NCBI RefSeq assembly: GCF_025370935.1
Contig: NC_133474.1
Span: 20,490,826-20,554,825 of the forward strand
Direction of reading: 5' to 3'
Source: Choristoneura fumiferana
Taxonomy: Eukaryota > Arthropoda > Insecta > Lepidoptera > Tortricidae
DNA length: 64,000 nucleotides
Positions within the stretch are counted from its first letter, which is position 1; every line of letters begins with the position of its first letter. The notes beneath the pieces were generated by a model. It searched no databases, was not told the DNA's origin, and saw nothing but the letters and a program-made list of their open reading frames with translations. The position numbers were made by a program, and so were the translations under genes. Below, piece after piece: positions 50,278 through 60,874 of the stretch.

Positions 50278-50436
50278 AGCCGGCGAAATTACTGGCACTT
50301 GAGGTATCCCATCTTAGGCCTCTAGGTTGGCAACGCATCTGCAATACCAGGGGTTGCAGATGTTTGTGGGCGGTGATCTTTTACCATCAGGAGACCCATT
50401 TGCTCGTTTGCCATCCAGTCGAATAAAAAAAATATT
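50278..50436 (+). repeat. GCCGGTGAAATTACT...TTGCCATCCAGT repeat, copy 2
   Basis: AGCCGGCGAAATTACTGGCA, CCCATCTTAGGCCTCTAGGT, TTACCATCAGGAGACCCATT, TGCTCGTTTGCCATCCAGTC and oligo(A). Matches 24213-24369. Confidence 0.75.
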
Positions 50437-50625
50437 AAACCAAACTAAATAAAACAAAAATGTCAAATTAAATAAAATAACAAATCAAACCACAAGATTA
50501 CAAAAAAAAAAATAATGATAAATAAAAAGAATTTGGAATACTACAAATAAACACAAATAATCAAAAGAAACCAAACAATGCCAAATAAAATTAAATTAAA
50601 CTATATTATTATTATTTATTTGTTT
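50437..50625. repeat. A/T-rich low-complexity DNA
   Basis: Runs of AAATTAAATAAAATAACAAA-type sequence; the extended A-rich tail region of the preceding repeat. Confidence 0.5.
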
Positions 50626-50710
50626 TTTTATTTGGGTCAAATCTTGAAAACTAAAATTGACCCATTTCCAGCAGTGCGATGAACTTGAAATTTGGCGTAC
50701 TTTATTATTA
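50626..50710 (-). repeat. TTTTTTGCTGACTG family, internal fragment
   Basis: GGTCAAATCTTGAAAACTAA, AATTGACCCATTTCCAGCAG, TGAACTTGAAATTTGGCGTA is the reverse of ..CAAATTTCAAGT..GACT..GAAGTGAGTCAAATTTAGCTT. Confidence 0.55.
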
Positions 50711-51503
50711 TTATAATTATTAATGCACAAAAAAAGTACAAAAAAAGCTTCTAGTAAAATTTAATATTTAACAGAAACTTATTTTGTTATAAATGTATAA
50801 CTCGTGAGTTATCAATAAGTTATCTATTAATTATTATTTTAACCACACACTGGACGTAAGAGTAACCTGGTGTGCTTGTTGCACATTTTTAGGATTTTAT
50901 GCAACGTTGTTCAAAATAGAACCTATTGCTACTAAATACAAAATAGTTGTTTACTCTACAAGTAAAATATAGGAGCTTGTTTTACTTAGCCATAGTTGTT
51001 TCACATTTTAATAAATGGATGCCGTAGTATACGGAATTTTATAGCGTAAATAAAATCCACTGTGTTGCACAATGTGTTGGTACTGTAACGTTGCTTTCAG
51101 AAAACAGTATTTCTGAATTTGTCGTTAGAGCAAGTAACATTTTTAGTGTACGTTCAAAAGCTGAGTAGACTATTTACTAAGAGGCATGATGTATTATTAG
51201 CACCTATATATTTAGTAAATACATTTTGTATTTATTTTACAAATCTTTTGACTATTTCTGTTTTCGTTTCTACTGCACGTCATTTTAACCGTTTTTGCCT
51301 ACCTTCTTCTAAATAAATTATCATCTTAAGCTTAAGCTCGCTTATGGAGTTATCTCTGTGTAGGTCTGTATTTAATGTGCATTAAAGAGTTTACATACAT
51401 ACGCACATTTATACAGTTGTACCATAAATAGAAGTTACCAACAAATAAGGTAAAACAAATAAAAGTGAAATTATATATTATAAACCTAACAACAAAAAAA
51501 AAT
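50711..51503. other. Unrecognised AT-rich sequence
   Basis: The short frame 51119-51316 has no recognisable motif. Nothing else. Confidence 0.4.
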
Positions 51504-51724
51504 GAAAACCCCCAACTTTGTCACTTCGAAGTTCAATATCTCAAAAACGGCTAAACCGATTTTGATGAAACATGTCTAAGAACCATCGCTAGAAAACCTG
51601 ATTTCAAATAAAAAAACCGCATTTAAATCAGTCCAACCGTTTAAGACCTACGGTGCCACAGACAGACACACAAATACACATAGCAGTCAAACTCATAACA
51701 CCCCTCTTTTTGCGTCGGGGGTTA
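51504..51724 (+). repeat. GGTGCCACAGACAG repeat, near-complete
   Basis: CCCCCAACTTTGTCACTTCG, CAATATCTCAAAAACGGCTA, AACCGATTTTGATGAAACAT, ACCATCGCTAGAAAACCTGA, GACCTACGGTGCCACAGACA, CATAGCAGTCAAACTC, CCTCTTTTTGCGTCGGGGGT. Confidence 0.85.
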
Positions 51725-51991
51725 ATAAACGATGTTTATATAGAGGTAAAGACTAAATGTTGCAAATGATAATAATATTGTAGCCAAAATTAAATGTTGT
51801 TTATGAACCGAATGTTCAAATAAAACGAGCGCTAATTTCATAATTAGTTGACGTTAATTAAATTCCAGGCTTCGTTGTTTTCAATTAATTAATAAAAGCT
51901 CATTAAAGAATCAATCGCATCACAAAATCACAGTGAGTTTGATGGTGTGGTAATTATTAAATTCGTTACTGTACTTGTAATAAACAATGAA
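51725..51991. other. Unrecognised AT-rich sequence
   Basis: Nothing recognised. Confidence 0.4.
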
Positions 51992-52260
51992 ATTGCTTAG
52001 CCGCGATCTTACAATAGCTAATTAAGTCTATGCAACTAATGTGCATTCATGCAACTTTTATGTAAGAACACACATAAATCAGGTCATCCTCAGAGCAACG
52101 CAACCCCGAAACGCGTCAAGGCCCTGTCGCGTCGCGTAAGAGTAGTATGTTGGTGGTGATAGTTAGGTTTGTGTGATTTGTGTGTGTTCTCCCGGTGCGG
52201 TGGAGGAGCGCACATTTGCTGCAAAGACGTAGATAAGTAGGGTCGCGGGTGAGCAAAGTT
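51992..52260. mobile_element. CTCACCCGCGACCTTA foldback family
   Basis: TTAGCCGCGATCTTACAATA at the left and AGGGTCGCGGGTGAGCAAAG at the right. The interior has CGAAACGCGTCAAGG and TGTTGGTGGTGATAGTTAGG, TTTGTGTGATTTGTGTGTGT. The two ends are inverted. Confidence 0.7.
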
Positions 52261-52261
52261 A

Positions 52262-52580
52262 TTGTTTATACATAGTTCATTGATATGGACTTCCGTAAAG
52301 TAACGTTACTTGTCCTTAATGCCCTAAAGTAACTTGTCCTATTATCTATTCATTCTGATACCACATAAGTTCTAAGTTTATGTTATTTCTAGATAAATGT
52401 ATAAGTAGTTTATTTAGATACCTTACATAAAGTTAATTTATAAGTGTCCTTAAACCTCTTCCTAAAAATTACATGAGGTTAAAATAGCAGTAATTAATGT
52501 TAAAATTGCCAAACAGGGATTTTATACTTTTTTGTAAAAGATGTTGCAATAAATAAATACTGAATACTGAATACTGAACG
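52262..52580 (+). mobile_element. LINE 3' end with (ATACTGA)n tail
   Basis: The segment ends TTGTAAAAGATGTTGCAATA, AATAAATACTGAATACTGAA, TACTGAA. An AATAAA signal plus 7-bp tail repeats is typical of non-LTR elements. No coding recognised. Confidence 0.5.
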
Positions 52581-52621
52581 TCTAGTCTCTTCATTTCAGA
52601 TATTAATAATAATAATCATAC

Positions 52622-52690
52622 AAGCTCCTCCAGAAAGCTGTCATCCTCAACACTTGCCGAGCAGTTAGGATTTTTTTACAAATTACCTAT
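52622..52690 (+). pseudogene. Very short possible LINE ORF end (LLQKAVILNTCRAVRIFL)
   Basis: A plus frame reads KLLQKAVILNTCRAVRIFL, reminiscent of LQKAVIL.TC..VR.FL at the end of some insect LINE reading frames. Too short for confidence. Confidence 0.3.
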
Positions 52691-52844
52691 ACATCTCCAG
52701 CCACGCAAAACAATGCTCAGCCAACCACAGCAACAACTGCCTCCGAACCCACCACTCAAACCTTACCTGATATGCACTTGGTTTAGGCCCGTGCATAACA
52801 GTACACCGATGCAAGCCGAGAAAAAAAAAGAAAATACATAAATA

Positions 52845-52890
52845 ATAATAATAAATATCATTTGACACTTCACACCAATTGATATTGAAA
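52845..52890 (-). mobile_element. tRNA-SINE 2, 3' scrap
   Basis: AATATCATTTGACACTTCAC, ACCAATTGATATT. Confidence 0.5.
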
Positions 52891-52919
52891 CATTATAATT
52901 AATTTTTAGTTGAACTAAG

Positions 52920-52990
52920 TAATAGTCGTGGTAGCCAAGTGAATCGACCTATGGTGTCTCGACTGGACTTGACTTCCACACTCAATAGCG
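52920..52990 (+). mobile_element. Degenerate tRNA-SINE head
   Basis: TAGTCGTGGTAGCCAAGTGA, ATCGACCTATGGTGTCTCGA resembles GCCGTGGTGGCCTAGTGGTT, TGACCTATCGCCTCTCAAG. No B box. Confidence 0.4.
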
Positions 52991-53130
52991 TAAGAACGGT
53001 ACATAAATTATTATTTCACATTTTTTGCGAATTAAATTTTAGACTGGAACCCATCTTCTCAACCCATTTTACTAAACTTGACCTGAAATGTATATTTCAG
53101 AATCAAATTATTATTATTATTATTTTTAAC

Positions 53131-53385
53131 TGAGTGTGGAAGCAGTGTATTCCACTGTACGTAGATATACCTAGTTAGTGTTTAGTTTTGTAACTAAGGG
53201 ACCTCATACATCCCTGTATTATTATTATAATTATTTTTTGCAATTTTTTCTTTAATTGTATACTGTAGTTCTTAAGTATTTTATTTGTAATTGTTTTTAT
53301 TCTTCTTGGCAATGATGACTTTCCGAAAAAGTTTAAAAAATGTCTAGTGCGATTGCGCCTATTTACTGAATTCTTGAATTTGAAA
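53131..53385 (+). mobile_element. Non-LTR retrotransposon 3' UTR (copy 2 of 3)
   Basis: TTCCACTGTACGTAGATATA, TAGTGTTTAGTTTTGTAACT, CATCCCTGTATTATTATT, TTCTTCTTGGCAATGATGAC, TTTACTGAATTCTTGAATTT. Shortened relative to the 2.5-kb copy. Confidence 0.7.
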
Positions 53386-53525
53386 CAATACATGATCATT
53401 TTAACGATTCTTATTAAGTACAAAGCTGCAGTAGTATTTGATATAAAATTACAGATCAGTAAGTAATCTACAAAAGCCTGTTCCCTGTATTATATTTCAG
53501 AAGTAAATTATTGATTTTAAATTTA

Positions 53526-53803
53526 TGACGGTGGAAGCACACACTTCCACTGAACGTAGATATAGTTTAGATATAGTTAGTGTTTAGTATTGTAACGATT
53601 CTGTATTTTTATTATTATTATTTTTGTATTTTTTCAATTGTATAATATTTTTAAGTATTTTATTTGTATATATGATATTCTGCCAATTGCGGCGCATTCT
53701 TCTTGCAATGATGGTCTTTCCGAAAACGCTGGTAGTTTAAAATAATGACGTGTAAAAGTGCCCATTGCGGCCTATTTACTGAATAAATCATTTGAATTTG
53801 AAT
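53526..53803 (+). mobile_element. Non-LTR retrotransposon 3' UTR (copy 3 of 3)
   Basis: CACTTCCACTGAACGTAGAT, GCGGCGCATTCTTCTTGCAA, TGATGGTCTTTCCGAAAACG, CTGGTAGTTTAAAATAATGA, GTAAAAGTGCCCATTGCGGC, AATAAATCATTTGAATTTGA tail. Two same-family, same-strand insertions within 400 bp. Confidence 0.75.
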
Positions 53804-53814
53804 TAGAGAAGAGA

Positions 53815-53885
53815 AAATCAGGGAGTTGATAGAGCCCGTACGGACGGCGCGCGTTTGTAGATTGCTTACTGGGTGTATACTGTAA
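53815..53885 (+). repeat. CGTTTGTAGATTGCTTACTG repeat, copy 1
   Basis: GCGTTTGTAGATTGCTTACT, GGGTGTATACTGTAATACAG; a related copy is at 56700-56770. Confidence 0.5.
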
Positions 53886-54824
53886 TACAGGTAGATGCTT
53901 TACATATAACAATATAAATGTACGGTCTGTACGTGACTGCCAACCGCACTGCTCTCCAGCAATACGCCAGTTACAACTTAAGCCACTAATGAGTTCACAC
54001 TGAGTGAAGGAATAATTTAAAAGAGAATTGTCAATAAGTGATGAAACATAAGGCTAGATTATCTGAAAACAACCTAGTTTTGGTTTACTTTTAAACATAC
54101 AAATCTCTATGGTGTAATTTGTTATTACTCCTACCTCCTGGGATGCTTAACACTCGGATCCGTGTTTTTAAAGCTATCTTTTGTTTTTTTTTTTAATTAA
54201 ATTTGCAGAATGTGAGCTCATTAAAACAGTTTTGAGAATAGAATGCAGTATTTTTTTATCCCCGCATACGAGGGGTTAAAGTTTCTTATTGTCTGGCGGT
54301 TAAAAACGGGAAACAGTTTATTAAACTTTGCTCTAATAATTCTAAAACAGGTAAATTATTATTGTTTCATTGATTTTTCTTCCATCATCACCCCGGAAGA
54401 CGTTCATTGTTGAAAAAAAAACTCCGTTTTGATTTTTCTTTAAATTATCACTCACTTTAAAAAAAATGTAAATTACATTCAACGTTCACTTTTTGGTAAT
54501 TTAAAAAAATGCCTGTAAATTCCTTTATATTTAGTATAAAATAAATACCTATTACAAGGCTAATGCATTTTTAATGGCTAAGAACAAAATAAATCAAAGC
54601 AACAGACGGGTAAATTTTCGTTAAACATTTAAGATTAAGAGTTTTATAAATTGATGTCTTCAATTGCATACCTCTTTTTAGGAATCCATGAAGTATTTAG
54701 AATTACCTGAAAAGAAAAATAAAATTTAGAACAGTAAATACTACATATAAATACACAAAAAAAAATCGAAATGGCTAATATAATTTAAATATGGAATCAG
54801 AAATGACTTGCGGTGATTTATTTC
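53886..54824. other. Mostly unrecognised
   Basis: CATCATCACCCCGGAAGACG, TTCATTGTTGAA at 54384-54415 is a scrap of an RTE tail (minus). The rest is AT-rich and unrecognised. Confidence 0.4.
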
Positions 54825-54955
54825 TAATACTAGAACAGTTCCCTTATTAGGGATAAGTCCGCCTTTGTACTTCCCTATGTGTTTTTGTATCTTTATTTTT
54901 AAATTTTATGCGTGAAGAGTATACATACATAGTTTTTATCCTGAAAAAATGCTTA
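54825..54955 (+). mobile_element. LINE 3' tail, ATAAGTCCGCCTTTGTACTT
   Basis: TTAGGGATAAGTCCGCCTTT, GTACTTCCCTATGTG, then GCGTGAAGAGTATACATACA, TAGTTTTTATCCTGAAAAAA. The last part is inverted at 59684-59737. Confidence 0.5.
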
Positions 54956-56208
54956 AAATATTTTCAGTCTGGGCAGCGTCGTGGGCACAACTGTAGGTAT
55001 ACCATAAGGTATTATCGTCGAATCTTAGCGGGATCGTAGGCAATAATAGTATTTGAACTATCTAGCAGAAACTTAAAATTAACTACTATTACTCTGCACT
55101 ATATCTTCCCAAAATGCAGATGAGCATAGAAATAACTAAAATTAACATACAAATAGACATATTAATTGCACTGCCATCTAATGAATATAGCTGGCGGCAT
55201 GCACTTGCAGGTATTTGCATGCTGCAGATACTTTATCTGCACTTTGCGCATGAGTCGACTTGCTTGCTGATTCGCCTTAGGCTTAATTTACAATGCCGCA
55301 CGTGCAGTACCAAAACAAAAATTTATGCAATTTTCAACTTTATGTTCCTAACTGAAGAACCATCCATCATTTTCTCGGCGGAAAATGCGCGTAGTTTCAA
55401 AATCGTTGTAAGAATGTTGTTCGAAAGTGAAAAGTTACTCAAGATTCGTCCTTAAGTGACTTCTAGTAAGAGCTACGTTGGGAAGAAGTTGTTGTTGTTG
55501 TGAAATATTAAGAATGTGGGAATTAGCATTGCAGGGAGTAGTTGATGACAGATTAGCTACAGTTTAGTGCCGTGGGCTATACCTGGGTCTGTACCTGTCA
55601 ATTTATTAATAAGAAACATTGGTTTTGCTGAGAACTTTGAAACTATTATCATCATCTCTACCTCTTCAAAAATTACATCGTCATTCGCTCAGTTTTATGT
55701 CTCTTATCCCAGCGGTTACAGTTCAACGTTAACGTTCCTAAATTATTTATCTCTCCAAAGTATTATAAAACATTTAAAAAATTATGTATAAAATCGGTAG
55801 GTAATGTTATTCTCAAGTTATAGCGTGGCCAAAGAAAACAAGCATTTCTTTTTACAAATACAAATTTATTCATTTTGTAATGCCTTTTTCACCAACACTT
55901 CAATATAATTCAATCATACGTTTTAAAGTGCAAGCAGCTTATCCTATAGGGGCATTGCGTATCACTCAACCCGAGGGACCAATGGACCCAGAGGCCGAAG
56001 GACCTTTTTGTGCATAGAAAATATAAGAATGGAGCCAGTGTAAGTTGGTAGTGTATGAAGTACCGCTACGTGTACCATAGCATTATCGAACCCGGAACCT
56101 GGTGAAAGCCGCAGTATAAATCCAGGAAGCCATCGCCAATACGCCGAGTTTTAATCCGCACAAATATGCATTGTTTTCACGCAGTTTTCGAGCCCTTCTT
56201 AAATCAAA
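54956..56208. other. No recognised family; unassigned open frames
   Basis: A plus frame at 55114-55455 (113 codons, MQMSIEITKINIQIDILIAL .. ) and one at 55567-55791 have no recognisable motif. TTGTTGTTGTTGTG lies near 55487-55500. I cannot support either as a gene. Confidence 0.4.
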
Positions 56209-56375
56209 ATTAGCTAGACATGTTTCGGGCTAAGCCCTTACTTTGTGTGCGCGTTTTGCAGCAGCCGCCGTGTACCGAGTTCCCACAGGAACGGCTGTGA
56301 ATTAGCCCGAAACAACGTGAGTTATCCTGGTTTATTTCATTAAACATGAGTGAGTCTCACGGTAGTTTTATTTTC
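56209..56375 (+). mobile_element. Short relative of the possible Penelope-like element
   Basis: GTGTGCGCGTTTTGCAGCAG, CCGCCG, AACGGCTGTGAATTAGCCCG, AAACAACGTGAGTTATCCTG, TTTCATTAAACATGAGTGAG, TCTCACGGTAGTTT. It shares the same order with 12235-12359 plus the terminus found inverted at 11858-11885. TAGACATGTTTCGGGCTAAG at its left end is an inverted copy of the AGCCCGAAAC motif. Confidence 0.6.
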
Positions 56376-56499
56376 AAAGTATGTTCACTTCGAACGCAAT
56401 TGCCGTAAGAATCAAACAACTGTGTGAAAAGTTTTTCGCCAATACACGTTGTTCGAAACACTGGTAGGTATAATGCTCATTGTGCTTAATAAGTATATG

Positions 56500-56575
56500 A
56501 CAATTTCGAAAATACAAACTGAGACATGGATGCACAGAAAAACCAGTAAAAGTAACAAATTTGGAGTTGAAATAA
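56500..56575 (-). mobile_element. tRNA-SINE 3, 3' part
   Basis: TTTCGAAAATACAAACTGAG, ACATGGATGCACAGAAAAAC, CAGTAAAAGTAACAAATTTG. Reverse of the 34.3-kb tail. Confidence 0.6.
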
Positions 56576-56699
56576 AAAATAAAAAAGACTCCAAAAAACC
56601 AATCATTATATGACAATTCCTGGATTTTCCATATCCTTTTTACTTATTACTACGAAAACAGATACACAGTCAATTTTTATTTAAGAAAAGCAAAGAAGC

Positions 56700-56770
56700 G
56701 AGTGTGAATTCAGTACGTATCCCCGTTTGTAGATTAGTTACTGGGTTTATACTGTGACAGTGAAGTCCAG
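56700..56770 (+). repeat. CGTTTGTAGATTRGTTACTG repeat, copy 2
   Basis: CCCGTTTGTAGATTAGTTAC, TGGGTTTATACTGTGACAG. Confidence 0.5.
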
Positions 56771-57013
56771 TCTATTAATTGTATATAGGTCGACCTGTAT
56801 TCTATAGAGTGGGCTAGTACTATCTGATATAAAGGCTTAAGATGTAGCTACGTCTGTAAGAATAACCAGTTTCTTTAAAAATCTGTGTGAAATTAAAATA
56901 CGACACAAGTGGTAAGTCACGGCTTAATTCAAACACAAACAATATCAATTTATTTAAATTAGTGAGCGTTAAAGCGATGATATTTATTGATATAATCAGT
57001 ATTTATAACTGGA

Positions 57014-57225
57014 AGCAGAGGCGTAGCTATGTAACCAAAGGCCCTGGGGCAAAAAATAAACTAGGGCCCCAACTAAACTATCGTTTGTTCGGTATTCCGC
57101 ATATTCAGAATGTGGGAGTTTTCACTAGTTCAATTTATAGTTTGTGAGTCAGAGTCCGAGGGGCCCCCAGAGCTTGGAGGCCCCGGGGCTCTGCCCCGTC
57201 TAGCCCTCCCTTAACTGTTACTTCA
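57014..57225 (+). repeat. GAGGCGTAGCTA repeat with GGGGCCCC-rich end
   Basis: CAGAGGCGTAGCTATGTAAC, GGCCCTGGGGCAAAAAATAA, CCGAGGGGCCCCCAGAGCTT, GGAGGCCCCGGGGCTCTGCC. I recall CAGAGGCGTAGCTA as a common start of dispersed non-autonomous DNA elements in insects. The right terminus is not clear here. Confidence 0.45.
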
Positions 57226-57277
57226 TTTCAGTGGTTAATTTTATTTTTTATTTTTGGGTATAAATCAAAACTTTTAC

Positions 57278-57279
<2 letters not shown>

Positions 57280-57340
<61 letters not shown>
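57280..57340. repeat. (CA)n microsatellite, ~30 units
   Basis: Uninterrupted ACACAC run of about 60 bp. Confidence 0.95.
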
Positions 57341-57342
<2 letters not shown>

Positions 57343-57560
57343 TCACGTCTGTATTCCCAAATGGGATAGGCAGAGCACACGAAACGTTACCACTTCGGAG
57401 CCACTTTTAGCAATTTTAGGTTTTAGGTTTGACAAAAACGGTACAATAGTGACAGGTTGCTAGCCTGTCGCCTACGGTATATCTTAACCTATATCCTCAG
57501 TCGCCTCTTTCGACATCCACAGAAGAAATGGACAGGGATTATTCTAACCCGACATCACTC
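57341..57560 (-). repeat. Microsatellite-associated dispersed repeat
   Basis: ACATCACGTCTGTATTCCCA, AATGGGATAGGCAGAGCACA, GTGACAGGTTGCTAGCCTGT, CGCCTACGG, CAGTCGCCTCTTTCGACATC, GACATCACTCGGGTTTTACT. The (CA)n tract directly abuts it, consistent with lepidopteran repeats known to carry a microsatellite at one end. No coding. Confidence 0.6.
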
Positions 57561-57700
57561 GGGTTTTACTTACACAAGGATTAAATTAGTTATAAGACAC
57601 AAATGAGGAAGTTAAATTTTAATAGCGATGAGACTTGAGAAAAACTAAATGTGAATAACGTAATAACCAAACTAACTTAAAAAAATCTCTGGCATTATCG

Positions 57701-57875
57701 TTTCAAAATTCTATATCTCAAAAACGGCTAAACCGATTTTTATCAAACATATGTCAAAAAAACCGCATTGAAATCGGTCAATTTGTTTGAGAGCTACCTA
57801 CGATGCCACAGACAGATGGACAGACATCGCGTCAATATTAATAACAACACCCCTCTTTTTGTGTCCGGGGTTAAA
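57701..57875 (+). repeat. GGTGCCACAGACAG repeat
   Basis: CTATATCTCAAAAACGGCTA, AACCGATTTTTATCAAACAT, ACCGCATTGAAATCGGTCAA, GATGCCACAGACAGATGG, CCCCTCTTTTTGTGTCCGGG. Confidence 0.8.
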
Positions 57876-57904
57876 AAGTCACTGGAACACCACACACGCA
57901 AGCA

Positions 57905-57930
57905 AAATCCAAAAACCGGCCAAGAGTTGG
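57905..57930 (+). repeat. GGTTCCGTA family, end scrap
   Basis: AAAAACCGGCCAAGAGTTGG only. Confidence 0.5.
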
Positions 57931-58057
57931 ACCCGCAAAGAAAATATTCCATACCACCGTTCCGAAAAAAAACATTAAATTTCACATTTGCCTTTGATCG
58001 TAATTTCATAAAAATCTGTTGCCATATCCAATTAACTCAAGCGTTTGCCACTAGCTA

Positions 58058-58155
58058 CGATATTCTAAATTCAACGTTCGTATCATGCCGTCACTCTCGT
58101 TCTTCTGTTGAATAATATAAGCGTGAGCGCAACAGCATGATAACGATACGACGTG
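58058..58155. mobile_element. Small hairpin MITE related to 62593-62720
   Basis: TTCGTATCATGCCGTCACTC, TATAAGCGTGAGCGCAACAG, CATGATAACGATACGA. Same order as TTCGTATCGTACCGTCCCTC .. AGAGGGACCGCACGACACGA at 62.6 kb. Confidence 0.55.
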
Positions 58156-58328
58156 TAAAGGCTGGCTGGGTTTCGTTTTCGCTTCCACTTGAGCATTGTT
58201 TAATTTCGCTCCCGTCTCGCGCAGTACTTCCGCTCGAAAGCAAGGTCATACGCTTGCTAATCTAATCCGTGAAAATAAAATGTCAGACTGCAGAAATGTA
58301 CCTACTCACATTTCTGCCCTCTCAAGGC

Positions 58329-58949
58329 AAAAAACCGGCCAAGAGCGTGCCGGACACGCCCAAAATAGGGTTCCGTAGCCAGTACGAAACAAATAAGTAA
58401 TATTTTTCTAAGGATTTCGTATTTTATACGGAATCTTCGAAGTTTAGGTATATTTTGTACCTTAGGCTGCTATTTACTTTTAAAATACTAATAATTCTCA
58501 AGCAAATTTAGCCGTTATAGTTTTCCTTGAAAGTTTGATACTACCATCCTGAATTTTTTCAAATTTTTCCACCCATCGGTTTAGATTTTAGAGTGGGGGG
58601 GGGGGGGATTTTAATGAAAATTTGCACTTTAAAGTGGAATATTTCGCAAACAAATCACTGAATCCAAAACGCCTCGCAAACCCCTAATGGTTTTAAAAGA
58701 CCTATCCAACGATACCCCACACTATAGGGTTGGATAAGAAAATAAAATCGACCCCATTTTACGTCTATATGGGAGGAACCTTAATTTTTTTTTTTTAATT
58801 TTATTATTTTACCATTTTGTCGGCATAGTTAACATATATATCCGTGCAAAATTACAGCTTTCTACAATTGATAGTCCCTGAGCAAAGCCGCGGACGGACA
58901 GACAGACAGACATGGCGAAACTATAAGAGTTCCGTTTTTGCCATTTTTA
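58329..58949 (+). repeat. GGTTCCGTA repeat, long (~620-bp) copy
   Basis: AAAAAACCGGCCAAGAGCGT, CGGACACGCCCAAAATAGGG, TTCCGTAGCC, CGTATTTTATACGGAATCTT, a G-run at ~58596-58609, GATACCCCACACTATAGGGT, AAAGCCGCGGACGGACAGAC, CATGGCGAAACTATAAGAGT. Full-length partner, in opposite orientation, of 23420-24071. Confidence 0.85.
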
Positions 58950-59683
58950 CCATCTGATGCAGAATGCAGATGTTGAATTGATAGCTTAAAGTATAAATAA
59001 TATTCCCAGACAACGACCCAAGTGTTTCTAAAAATATATTGTAAGTGCCCATTTCTAGAACACTTAATACAAAAGGATTTTAAATAAATCTGCGGACACC
59101 AAAATAGCTTTAGGAGTTCTAAATAAGTACCTGTCCAAGTTCTAAGCAGCTTTCCTGAACGGAAAGTCTTGTGCTGTACTGAAAAGTTGTCATAAAAGTT
59201 TTCTTACTTAATGCAGACTTTAACATGTTAAGTCATGGTTAAACTGTGATTTTACAAAGTAAGATCGTCACGAAAAAATGTTACCGGATAACGAAAAGGG
59301 TACACCTAATGGTATGTATGTATTACCCAAAATAAAAAGCTTGAAAAGAGTGGATAAAATACCATCTCGAAAATTTTACTCTGGTAGAAATAATTTATCA
59401 ATGTATACTTTGAATTGTGAGTTATACCTCTAACTAATTATATAATTCATCAATATACAAAACCAAAATAAAATACAACCTTTCAGAATTGTACTTAATA
59501 ATACATAGGTAGGTACAAGTTAAGTCGGAATCCATTGCAAATCGCGATCGCCTCCAAAATTAATAGTAATAGGTCCCGATTGTTGAATTTTCAGATACTT
59601 AACCAAGTTACTACTGCACTTTTTTAGACCACCTCTAGGTTTCTTGATTTTTTTTTACATTCCGGTTTACATTTTTTACGCAT
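58950..59683. other. Unrecognised AT-rich sequence
   Basis: Nothing recognised. Confidence 0.4.
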
Positions 59684-59750
59684 TTTTTCAGGATAAAACT
59701 ATGTATGTATAACTCTTTATTGCACGCATAAAATGTTATAACCTTGTCAA
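59684..59750 (-). mobile_element. LINE 3' tail scrap, GTGCAATAAAGAGTTATACA
   Basis: The minus strand reads TTTATGCGTGCAATAAAGAG, TTATACATACATAGTTTTAT. Reverse of the 54.9-kb segment. Confidence 0.5.
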
Positions 59751-59751
59751 G

Positions 59752-59973
59752 AAAAAGTTGGAAAATCCCCAACTTTGTCACTCCAAAGTTCAATATCTCA
59801 AAAACGGCTGAAACGATTTTGATGATTCATGTCTAAAAACCATCGCCAAAAACCCTGATTTCAAATAAAAATACCGCATTCAAATCGGTCCACCCGTTTA
59901 AGAGCTACGGTGCCACAGACAGACACACATAGCGGTCAAAGTTATAACACCGCTCTTTTTGCGTCGGTGGTTA
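59752..59973 (+). repeat. GGTGCCACAGACAG repeat, near-complete
   Basis: CCCCAACTTTGTCACTCCAA, CTCAAAAACGGCTGAAACGA, CATTCAAATCGGTCCACCCG, AGAGCTACGGTGCCACAGAC, CTCTTTTTGCGTCGGTGGTT. Confidence 0.85.
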
Positions 59974-60368
59974 ATATTACGTTCAAGTACAAAAAACGAC
60001 GCCTTACTTTTGAAATAGACGGTCTGAACCCCGTACTGTCTTATACATAAAATATGAGCGTTTCAGTGGGGAAGAACTACAGTATTCTATTTTTTCATTT
60101 CCCCATTTACCCCATCCGCCGCTAATGTTAGTGTTTCATTTGGAAACGGTTCGTTTTACGTTTGTCATATTCAATTACCGTTACGGGGAATGTTTTTAAA
60201 TCTTTTATTCTCATTCCTCCTTTTACGATACGGCTGAATTACACTGATATTTTTTTACATTTAAAATTATTGAGGCCCTATAGAGAGTAACGAACTTATT
60301 TTATCCTTGAAAAGAAGCAAGGAAATGTTAAGGTTACTAGTAAATGAAATAATAACCTAACCTTACCA
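59974..60368. other. Unrecognised sequence
   Basis: Nothing recognised. Confidence 0.4.
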
Positions 60369-60593
60369 ACAAAAAGTTGGATAACCCCCCGACTTTGTCA
60401 CTTCAAAGTTCAATATCTCAAAAACAGCTAAACCAATTTTGATAAAACATATCTAACAACCATTGCTAGAAACCCTGCTTTCAAATAAAAAACCGCATTC
60501 AAATCGGTCTATCTATTTAAGAGCTTCGGTGCCACAGACAGACTCACATAGCGGTCGAACTTATAACACCTCTCTTTTTGCGTTGGGGGTTAA
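60369..60593 (+). repeat. GGTGCCACAGACAG repeat, near-complete
   Basis: CCCCCCGACTTTGTCACTTC, CTCAAAAACAGCTAAACCAA, CCATTGCTAGAAACCCTGCT, AGAGCTTCGGTGCCACAGAC, CTCTTTTTGCGTTGGGGGTT. Second same-strand copy within 400 bp. Confidence 0.85.
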
Positions 60594-60874
60594 AAACAAG
60601 TACGAGTTGGAATCATGCACAGAGGATACATTATCCACATCTCCGAACATTATATTATCTAGGTACTGACTATGCGTAAAACAGAACAAATGAAATAGAC
60701 AAATTTGTAAGCTTTATTCCTTACCCTAAAACCGATTGCTTTACCAGTTTTTATTTTTGTTGATGATGTTTGTCATTTCTATTAGGTATCGTCACGGTGT
60801 TTGAGGTAAAGCCCCGTAATTGACAGACATACAAATAGAGACAGGATGACAACGCTGTCACGCACCGTGGCGAT
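60594..60874. other. Unrecognised sequence
   Basis: Nothing recognised. Confidence 0.4.

Noticed and set aside
55114..55455. 113-codon plus-strand frame as a gene
   Set aside because: Composition is not clearly protein-like, there is no motif, and it could be chance in AT-rich DNA.
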